Positions 57,501 to 64,000 of a stretch of DNA of 64,000 bases are shown here, in pieces. Position 1 is the first letter of the stretch; each line of letters starts with the position of its first letter. The notes beneath the pieces are model-generated. The model saw only the letters and a program-made list of their open reading frames with translations. It was not told where the DNA came from and searched no databases. Location: contig NC_069659.1 of assembly GCF_027244095.1 (NCBI RefSeq), positions 26,692,501-26,756,500 on the forward strand. The letters run 5' to 3'. The stretch is from Hemicordylus capensis. Taxonomy: Eukaryota; Chordata; Lepidosauria; Squamata; Cordylidae. The translations under genes were made by a program, and so were the position numbers.

Positions 57501-60500
57501 TTATGACCAGCACCTTGTATTTTGCCCAGAAAAGTATTGGTAGCTAGTGTGGCTCGTTTAGTATAGGAGTAATATGATCTATCCGAGATGACCCAGAGAC
57601 ACAACCTGGTTGCCGCATCCTGCACCAACTGCAGTTGGACTACATTTTGAACCGGCCCCTGGTTTTAAGAACTGGTTCACAGACTGGTTCGGGGAGACTT
57701 GTAAGAGGAAAACCTTGAGGATTGTCCTATACAAGTAAAGGGGGCATTCCCTAATCTCTATCCTAAGGCCGGTTGGAGGGGCAGGCAAGAGAAAGTGGCC
57801 TCCGTACCTTTAGTGGAGGCCACGGCAAGGCGGTGGCAGAGATATCAAAGGTGAGGGTGGTGGGGGCTCCTCCAAGTCCCCTGCCGGCATCTTGAATGAT
57901 AGCCCGGGTCAGCTGCAGCTCAGTTCAGACCTCTGTTCCTGGTCTGTCATCCAGGAGGCTGGCAGGGGGGTTGGAGGAGTCCTCGCTGCCACCCCACCAC
58001 CTCTAATGTCTCTGCTGCCGCTTCCACTGCGGCCTCCCTTTTCTCTTTCTTGAATCTGGTCTGGATTTGAACTGAACTGGGCAAATAGGTTCCGTGCACA
58101 CTCCTAGACATTTATCTCAAGAAATGGATACAGCTGGTGTATCAGCCAAAGCTTATAGAAAGCCCCTCTGGCCACTGCCTCAACCTGGGATACTAGATAG
58201 AAGTTCAGATCCAGAAGCACCCCCAGACTGCATACTTGTTCCTTCTGGGGAAGTGTGACCACATCCAGAACCTACAGATCAAAATCATATCCCGAGTTCT
58301 GACCCCACATAATAAATGCCTTTGTCTTATCTGGATTCAGTCTCAGTTTGCTATCCCTCATCCAGCCCATCTCTGCCTCCAGGCATTCATTCACCTGATG
58401 ATGTTGACATGAAGAAATAGATTTGGGTGTCATCAGCATACTGATAGCTGATGACCAAATCTCCTGATGATCTCTCCCAATGGTTTCATGTAGATGTTAA
58501 ATAGCATTGGAGACAATATGGAGCCCTGGGAGACACCATATTAAAGTTAAGATCTTGAAAAGCAACAGTTTCCAAGGGATACAATCTGTAATCTGCCTGA
58601 GAGGTAGGAGTGGAACCACTGCAAAGCAGTGCCTCCCACCCCCAACCCCCTCAGACACTCCGGAAGGATACTAGGATATCCAGAAGGATATCGAAAGCAG
58701 CCAAGAGATCCAAAAGCACCAACAGAATCACACTCCCTCCTAATTCCTAATTGGAGATCAACCAACAGGCTGACCAAAGCAGTCTACACCCCATAGCCTG
58801 CCCGAAATCCAGGTTGAAATGGTCTAGATAATCAGCTTCCTCCACACTTCCTGGAGCTGAAAGTATATATAAAGCCACATATATAAAGTCACATTTTTAA
58901 AATATGCATTGTATTTCTAGGATTATTACAATTTGGACAGCCTATCTTTATTTGAAGTTGTGGATTTAGTGGATACCACACGAGATACTGTGGATGACGT
59001 ATGGAGACAAACGGATTATGAACCCTTTCCACAGCCACGCATGCAAAACCTTTTGGAAATCATAGGTAAAGATGGTGACAGAAAGACATAGTTTGGGGTG
59101 AACAGACATTTAAAATATGACCTGCTCCATAAAAAGTGCTACCAGTTGTATTGTATTATCTCTCTCTTTCATAAACTCAGTAAGTTCTTGTTCTTTGGGT
59201 ATGTCTGTAGAGGAACTGCCAGCATTTTTATCTTAGTATTTTAATGCCAAATGTGTGGGGCAGGTACCTGAAAAAAGAAGGTAACATGGAATAGAATTTG
59301 TACCAACATTATGATTATATCCTGTGTACTGAATACAACTATGTTAAGAGAGTTGGGTCTGGAGCCAAAGGTAGTGATGGAAAAACCTTGCTTCCATCTA
59401 GAGAAAGTATGACATTTTAATGACAATTAATTTGTACCATGTTATGTTTGTTTACTTACTTATTTATCTTATTTATATACCTCCTGATATCCCTGATAAC
59501 TTGGCAAAGAGGCACCTTTTAACATGGTGATTCTCTTTATTTAGCAGGGGGAGAGTAACTGGCCCTATCCAGCCCCAGCATTGTACCTCCAGTGACTGTT
59601 GCTGGTGTCTGTCTTATGTTTCTTTTTAGTTTGTGAGCCCTTTGGGGACAGGGATACATCTTATTTATCTATTATTTTTCTGTGTAAACCATCCTGAACC
59701 ATTTTTGGAAGGGCAGTATGAAACAAGTCAGTAAGTATATCTCTAGGTGGAGTAAACAATTAAAAACAAACAAATATAAAACAATAAAAACGATTACATT
59801 GTGTTTGTGATTTCAGCGGGCTCTCTGGGAAGATTTGTTCAGAAGAAGTTGGGAACTTTAAATCTCTGGGAGGATTCCTTTCATATTGTGAAAGAAAATC
59901 TGAAGGCTGGCATTTCGATTTGTGAGCAATGGGTAGCAGCTTGTGATCATCTTACAGGGCAATTGTGGCAGCGTTATACTCCACATTTGTGGCAAGATGA
60001 GAAATATGTTCCTGAAACACTAGGCAAACTTGGCAGACGCCTTGAAGAGGTATTAACTTGTTTCATTTTGTTGTTGTGGGATAGGCAGGAGAAGGCTTAC
60101 ATGGTTTTGTTTTTTAATGTAATGTTTTCTCATGAGGAGGACCCACAGTTCAGTAATAGAGCACAGGTTCTCTGGATGAGTAAGGCCACAAGTTTCAGTT
60201 CCTTCCATCTCTAGTTAAAAGGTCTTGGGTATCCGGTATTAAGAAAGACTGGAGCCTGAGGGGTCAAACCAAATGATGACAAAGGTATGAGGTTACATCT
60301 CCTGACTCTTAATTTTTTTTGCAAAAAGTAGTTGGGGGAGGGTATTTGGATTGGGACCACAGCCCTGGAGGAGCGGGGTTTATCTCTTTCCCCCCTCTAT
60401 CATTTTCCCAATGAAAACATTACCATAATGGGCGAAATAGCATTTTCAGGGGGCCATTTTCATCAGAGAAAAAGATACTGGGGAAAAGGGTTAACCCTCC

Positions 60501-63500
60501 CACCCAATCCAGTGTGAATTATCCTTGTGCCCTGTTTCTGCTTTTTGCAAAAGTCTGAAGAGATAGGAGTTCTGATCATTATCCCTGTGCCCTGTTTCTG
60601 CTTTTTGCAAAAGTCTGAAGAGTTAGTTCTGATCATTGTTTTGTCTCCCTTGTTTTGTCTTGTTAATTTCTGAAACAATAGAAATGAAGTCATTCACAGA
60701 ATCAAAAACTGTGTTCTATCTTGTTAATGGAAGTGCTCCAGGGTGATTGGCAAACACCCCTAAATGAGTCCCAGCTTTGTGTGGGGAATTAGTGAGCTAG
60801 GATGGAGCAGGCCTAAGTTAGAATAATTTTTGTGCAAAGTTCTGTTTCCAGGGAAATGAATTGACAGAGAGGTTGAAGTTCAAAATAAAGTGAGGTTTTA
60901 TTTGGGGTTTAGGGGTGAAATAGAATAAGAAAGTTGATTAAAGCAATATTTTAATCACGTTACAGAAATTAACCAGATAACTGCAAAGAGGCGTTTTAGC
61001 TTGGTGTCCGAATTAAAATGACCTCCAGGCTGGCTAGAGAAAAAGGCTTTAGAGAAACAGGTTTTTTGGAAAAGAGCAGGGATAGGGAGAAAACCCAGAG
61101 GGGTGCAGTGGTTATCATACAAACTCATCCTTCCTTTAGTGGCGATTGGACCCTTGTGGCTCAGACGCAACCAAAGGACTGCTTTCCACAGGGACGGAAC
61201 CAGGAGGCAGCAACAAAGAACCAAAGGCAGCTCGGGGTTTAGGCAGCAGGGGTAAATCCAAAAGGTGTCTGTTTTAATGCAGCCGGTTTCTCATAGCAGT
61301 GAGGTGTGCTGGGTAGATCAGGCCAGCGAGGAAGGCCAATCTGGAGGCTGAGAGCATGAATAGTGCCAAGAGCAAGAATGGCCTGCTGTTATGGCGGATG
61401 TCAAGTCTATCGCTCAAATAGTGGGTGACTCCATGGTATAGAGACCAAATGAAGCACACTGCTTCATGAAACCAGGGGCAGTTATAGCCTAAAATATATC
61501 CTAAGGCGAAATACCAGCCTCTTCTTCTACCTGAGGAGGGAAATTCCGGTGAATCTCAAAAGGATCCATTGTTTCATGTTTGCTGTGCAAGCTAGGGCAC
61601 AATGGCTTGAATGGTCAAGAAAAACCTAGTTATGCAAATAGATTGAATGAACGTGGAAGGACGATATATCTCAGGTTGAAAGGACCTGGTAAACCAATCA
61701 GTAATTTTACTGAGTGCATCTCCTGAGTTCCTATTGCTCACTTAGCTCTTTTGTGATGGGGAAGGGAGTTGCATTTGCAATGCTTTATTTGACTTCCCTG
61801 CTGAGGTGATTAGTGTTAGCTTGTTTGAGGCATCTGTAGAGGAGGGGAAGTAAAGGGTCAATCTTCGGACAGAGAGACCTTGAAAGTGGAGTTAACTCAA
61901 AGGCTAACTGGTCTACTTAGACGGTCCCTAATGGATGAAAAGATGCGAGGCTAATGCCCTTTCACTCCACTTGGCAGCTGTTGAATCTGGGGTGTCTGAA
62001 TTTGGGGTGACCGTCCCACTGCCTGCTAAGTGACCTGTCCCCAATATGCCAAAAAGCGGGGATCCCACAAGACTCCTGAGCATGTTAAGAGTGGGAACTA
62101 CAAGCCTATAGTCCATCACAAGCAGAGAGGCTGCTGGAAGCCCACAGAATAGCAGTGTTGGCAACACTGGGTTTGGGATCTGTGTGTGCTCCCAATTTTC
62201 AGTTGTGTAGAAGCAAGGTAAGAGGAAAACCTGTGTAGTTTTTTCTCCTACCTTGCTTCCACGCAATCACTTCTACCTAGGTTTTCCTCCTAACTTGCTT
62301 CCACACAACCAAAAATTGGGAGCACACGCAGTTCCCAAACTAGGGATGTACACAAATTGTGATTTGATCACCGTTTTGACACACAGCTCGGGCACCTTTA
62401 AAAGGGAGGACAGCAGGTCCGTACCTGCTCCTCTGCTACTTGCCGCACCTTTCTGCTGTGGTGGTGCACCCTCCAGCACCCCTCATGTGGCACCGACACT
62501 CCCCCCAGCCGCTTTGGTGGCATGCACATAGCGTCTGTACATGTGCAGCAGCCATTTGCGTGGTCAGCAACCATGCTGACCATGCAAATGGCCGTTGCAC
62601 ATTTGTGGAGGCCATGTGTGTGACACTGCTGCATGAGGGCAGGTGGGGGGAGCACTGGTGCTTCTTGAGGGGTGCTGGGGGCGTGTTGCTGTAGCAAGAA
62701 GTTGTGGTGAGCAGCGGAGGAGCAGGTACAGACCTGATCTCCTCCTTTTAAAGCTGCTCATCAGATTGGTGATTGAATCACAATTCATGCATGTCCCTAT
62801 CCCAAACCTTGGTGGAACACAGTTTTTGATTGTGTGAATGACCTCAGTCACTGCCAGAGTAGACAACATTGACTTAGATGGACTAATGGTCTGATAGCAC
62901 AAGCCAGCTTCATATGTGAGAAAAATCACCAACACTGGGCCAGATAAAATGCTGTGTGGAGGGACCATAGCTCAGTGACAGAGCATGTGCTTTGCATGTG
63001 TAAGGATTAGTCCCAGCATCTTCCCTAAGAAAGATGCCATCTTCCCTATCTGTGGCTTTGGATAGAATTGTTAAGGAGGCTCTTATATTGTCCATAGTGT
63101 TTGCTGGCTTTGATATAGTGTGTTGGAAAAATATTGTTGGTGTTGGGTTCATATCTACTGTTCTAATATTCATTTTATCTTATAGGTGCTATCTATTAGG
63201 ACACTTCATGAGAAACTCACATATTTTTTGCCAACTGGTGAACAGCAAGCATTACACCTTGCTCAGGTGTTTGAACCCTTTGCCGGTTTGAATCCTGTGC
63301 ACTATAATCCCTACACAGAGGTATACAATTTACCTCTTATTTAACTGTATACTTTTTGGGGGTGGCATTTGATGAAATTGTTCCAGCCTAAACAAATGTC
63401 ATCTGTTTCTAGCCTTTGTGGAAAGCAGCAGTATGTCAGTATGAAAGAATTATCGCTCCAGCAGAACAGAAAATAGCAAGCAAACTGAAAACATTTATTT

Positions 63501-63526
63501 CAGAAATTCAAGACAGCCCACAACAG
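48369..63526 (+). CDS. DYNC2H1: Cytoplasmic dynein-2 heavy chain 1, first eight coding exons (partial)
   Basis: DYNC2H1 is the motor subunit of dynein-2, which drives retrograde intraflagellar transport in cilia. The joined exons give 418 residues without a frame break, covering the start of the N-terminal tail (DHC_N1 region) that carries dimerisation and subunit binding. AAA motor modules lie beyond the window. Identity with the human protein as I recall it is high from about residue 45: NFLDDGN, KLRPDIITEENLH, NILVSSML, LYQAVRQVFAP, DPKLQNLL, LGRFVQKKLGTLNLWED, LKAGISICEQW, GLNPVHYNPYTE and IIAPAEQKIASKL. The first 40 residues diverge. The start is fixed by an upstream in-frame stop. Introns 1 (5.6 kb) and others are full of transposons. 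The gene continues past 64,000. Confidence 0.97.
48700..49160 (-). repeat. CR1 LINE 3' end split by a LINE tail
   Basis: CR1 3' sequence in 48,700-48,825 (GGCCCATCTAGTCCAGGATC) and 49,076-49,160 (CTGCTGTTACTCCCCTGCAA). Between them is a LINE-tail fragment (48,826-49,075, starting ATTCATTCGATTTCTATACT). This is the same CR1 region as at 11,862. Confidence 0.75.
49254..50749 (+). mobile_element. Non-autonomous Helitron-like element with GC-rich cargo
   Basis: It starts TCCTCTCTAATAAAAGGC after an A and ends TTAG before a T, the A/T target of Helitrons. A hairpin GCCCGTT-ATTTT-AACGGGC (50,718-50,736) lies 9 bases before the end, as Helitrons require (CTRR end, here TTAG). The start resembles other vertebrate Helitrons (TC..TAATAAAAG). 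Inside are about 800 bp of CpG-rich sequence (49,400-50,220) with ACA repeats and a purine tract. No Rep/helicase is present. Confidence 0.75.
50265..50697. repeat. Polypurine tract inside the Helitron-like element
   Basis: About 430 bp is almost all A and G on the plus strand, with imperfect GAGA, GGAA and AAAG units. Long frames rich in K, E and R (plus strand) or F, L and S (minus strand) result from composition and are not genes. Confidence 0.9.
51004..51640 (-). repeat. CR1 LINE, reverse-transcriptase C-terminal part
   Basis: The minus strand encodes YKKIVHPHLEYCIHFWSPHL and KKDIAELEKVQKRATKMIRG LEHLPYEARLQHLGLF, diagnostic of CR1 ORF2. It ends near 51,004 with NLDGFKRGLDNFMEERSIIGY and a stop. 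A single frame of about 176 codons survives, so the insertion is fairly recent, though 5'-truncated. Confidence 0.9.
52768..52950 (+). repeat. tRNA-Ala-derived SINE with CR1-type tail
   Basis: GGGGACATAGCTCAGTACTTTGTATGT has a tRNA-Ala-like head (A box), and GCTATCCCTGGATGTCC a decayed B box. The tail (GTAGGGCTAGA to GGCAGCCCCATATGTTC) is the one also carried by the 5S-derived SINEs. Confidence 0.7.
54167..54337 (+). CDS. DYNC2H1: DYNC2H1 coding exon 2
   Basis: Residues 68-124: VEPGNSENKMLVFFKLRPDI to FAPVLLK. Phase 0 on both sides, acceptor GATCTTGCAG, donor GTAAGG. Confidence 0.96.
54764..54899 (+). CDS. DYNC2H1: DYNC2H1 coding exon 3
   Basis: Residues 125-169 and one base of 170: DEKWSKDFDPKLQNLLRELE to YREDDVQ. 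The donor is GTACAT, weaker than its neighbours. Confidence 0.94.
56324..56442 (+). CDS. DYNC2H1: DYNC2H1 coding exon 4
   Basis: The end of residue 170 to 209: ILSPNDEFQFWTERAQRGSK to FKDLFEAISY. The acceptor is TTTTTGAACAG and the donor GTGTGT. Donor choice is supported by equal length to human. Confidence 0.93.
57140..58860 (-). repeat. L2 LINE with nested insertion (DYNC2H1 intron 4)
   Basis: The minus strand encodes GGTALQWFHSYLSGRLQIVS (RT, about 58,570-58,640) and QLQLVQDAATRL (near 57,610-57,640). The 3' end has GGCGGTATACAGATTTGAAA and an AAAC/AAAT tail (57,140-57,190). A GC-rich block (about 57,643-58,105; ends GTGCACACTCCTA) looks like a decayed TAGGGATGTGCA-type hAT inserted in it. 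It stops about 60 bp before exon 5. Confidence 0.75.
58921..59065 (+). CDS. DYNC2H1: DYNC2H1 coding exon 5
   Basis: Residues 210-257 and one base of 258: DYYNLDSLSLFEVVDLVDTT to NLLEII. The acceptor is TATTTCTAG and the donor GTAAAG. Confidence 0.96.
59490..59735 (+). repeat. LINE 3'-tail fragment
   Basis: GGCAAAGAGGCACCTTTTAA through TTTGTGAGCCCTTTGGGGAC to GGAAGGGCAGTATGAAA, the plus-oriented form of the family at 22,315. It ends about 80 bp before exon 6. Confidence 0.65.
59817..60049 (+). CDS. DYNC2H1: DYNC2H1 coding exon 6
   Basis: The end of residue 258 to 335: GSLGRFVQKKLGTLNLWEDS to GKLGRRLEE. The acceptor is TGATTTCAG and the donor GTATTA. It is the longest and best-conserved exon here. 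Confidence 0.97.
60531..60645 (+). repeat. Two tandem 60-bp copies
   Basis: CCCTGTTTCTGCTTTTTGCAAAAGTCTGAAGAG occurs at 60,540 and again at 60,600, with GTTCTGATCATT closing each copy. Confidence 0.85.
60722..62166. mobile_element. 1.44-kb insertion, possible solo LTR
   Basis: The segment interrupts a known foldback and has TGTT...AACA ends, as a solo LTR would. Minus-strand AATAAA lies about 175 bp from the left end. No clear target duplication and no internal genes are seen. It is a non-coding fossil; the family is unresolved, and a different kind of insertion is possible. Confidence 0.3.
62341..62799. mobile_element. hAT foldback, TAGGGATGTGCA family, nested
   Basis: It has an exact 8-bp duplication TCCCAAAC (62,333-62,340 and 62,800-62,807) and ends TAGGGATGTACACAAATTGTGATT and CACAATTCATGCATGTCCCTA. 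It is inserted in the foldback, so it is the youngest layer of this cluster. Confidence 0.9.
62846..63020 (+). repeat. SINE tail plus tRNA-Ala-type SINE head
   Basis: 62,846-62,920 is the shared SINE tail (GATGGACTAATGGTCTGATA). From 62,957, GGGACCATAGCTCAGTGACA GAGCATGTGCTTTGCATG is a tRNA-Ala-like head with a TGC anticodon position; it is cut off near 63,020. Confidence 0.65.
63186..63320 (+). CDS. DYNC2H1: DYNC2H1 coding exon 7
   Basis: Residues 336-380: VLSIRTLHEKLTYFLPTGEQ to NPVHYNPYTE. The acceptor is TATCTTATAG and the donor GTATAC. Confidence 0.96.
63413..63526 (+). CDS. DYNC2H1: DYNC2H1 coding exon 8
   Basis: Residues 381-418: PLWKAAVCQYERIIAPAEQK to IQDSPQQ. The acceptor is CTGTTTCTAG and the donor GTACAT. 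Only 92 bp of intron separates it from exon 7. The next exon lies outside the window or was not recognised before 64,000. Confidence 0.96.
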
Positions 63527-64000
63527 GTACATTTAAAAAAAAAAAAAGTCTCGCATGAAGTTATTACCTATGGCATAACTACGCAGTTAAGAGCATGAGT
63601 AGAAGAAGTAATACATACATTCAGCCTCCAGGTCAATTCTTCACTGACTTTGTGCTTGTACTCACTAGTATGTGCAACACAAACTGAAGTGTGTGTTGAA
63701 AAATGAAGGAATCTTAACTATGCTTACTAAGAAGTAAGCCTATTGAAGATGGGTACTTAATTCTGAGTAACCATGTGTAAGATTGTGCTGCATGCCATCA
63801 TACAGGATGCATCCACTGCTTTATACCCATCGGTGGGGAAGCCCCAGGCAGTATTGATCCCCACCTTTGCTCATTCAATATGTGGGTAATGACATTGTTC
63901 CAAGAAGGAGGAAAGGGGCACCATGTTGCCCTGATATAGTCTGCTCTATAGCTGATAGGTTCAGGGGAATTCTAGAAGCATTGTCTTTGACATAAAGCTC

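Larger units (their letters stand above)
60686..62845. mobile_element. Foldback (CATTCACACAATCAAAAA type) split by two insertions
   Basis: The left end GTCATTCACAGAATCAAAAA (60,689) and right end TTTTTGATTGTGTGAATGAC (62,823) match the element at 9530-9775. The interior resumes at about 62,167 (GGGTTTGGGATCTGTGTG). It is split by a 1.44-kb segment and by the hAT at 62,341-62,799. Confidence 0.7.

Noticed and set aside
62957-63015. tRNA-Ala gene
   Set aside because: The acceptor stem does not close, the B box is altered and similar heads carry the SINE tail, so it is a SINE head.
1-64000. CRISPR arrays, bacterial operons or phage modules
   Set aside because: The genes have introns with GT-AG junctions, and all repeats fit eukaryotic transposons or microsatellites; no regular short repeats with unique spacers were seen.

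Overview
The window looks like nuclear DNA of a non-avian reptile, most likely a squamate (lizard or snake). It holds two vertebrate genes with conserved protein sequence. The rest is a dense mix typical of squamates: CR1, L2 and L1 LINEs, a SINE with a BovB-type tail, MIR-like, tRNA-derived and 5S-rRNA-derived SINEs, many non-autonomous hAT elements, a Tc1/mariner copy and a Helitron-like element. The species cannot be fixed from sequence alone.

Layout. Positions 1-17,480 hold no recognised protein gene. They are intergenic DNA packed with nested transposons; the clearest is a Tc1/mariner copy (915-2452) containing a 750-bp composite hAT element (1492-2241). Positions 17,710-39,905 carry all eight coding exons of DCUN1D5 on the minus strand (234 codons plus stop), which encode a cullin-neddylation co-E3. 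Its CpG-rich 5' end is at about 39.7-40.5 kb. Positions 40.5-48.3 kb separate the two divergent genes. This stretch contains a second GC-rich, promoter-like segment with an RFX X-box and a YY1-like site (about 41.93 kb), a decayed satellite-like array of roughly 175-bp units (42.95-46.13 kb) and a second, inverted copy of the composite hAT element (47,415-48,173). From 48,369 to the right edge lie the first eight coding exons (418 codons) of DYNC2H1, the cytoplasmic dynein-2 heavy chain, on the plus strand; the gene runs off the window. The head-to-head DCUN1D5-DYNC2H1 order is the same as I recall for human chromosome 11q22.

The two genes are not functionally linked as far as is known. DCUN1D5 acts in cullin-RING ligase activation, and DYNC2H1 is the retrograde intraflagellar transport motor of cilia. 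The X-box fits a ciliary promoter for DYNC2H1.

The most unusual material is mobile DNA. A three-part composite hAT element is present twice, each copy with its own exact 8-bp target duplication, so it moved as one unit. A family of hAT foldback elements with TAGGGATGTGCA-type ends has five two-ended copies here. A Helitron-like element in DYNC2H1 intron 1 carries GC-rich DNA and a 430-bp polypurine tract. A perfect 38-bp-arm palindrome lies in DCUN1D5 intron 2. All exon boundaries were read by eye from splice consensus and remembered human proteins; no alignment or search was run.
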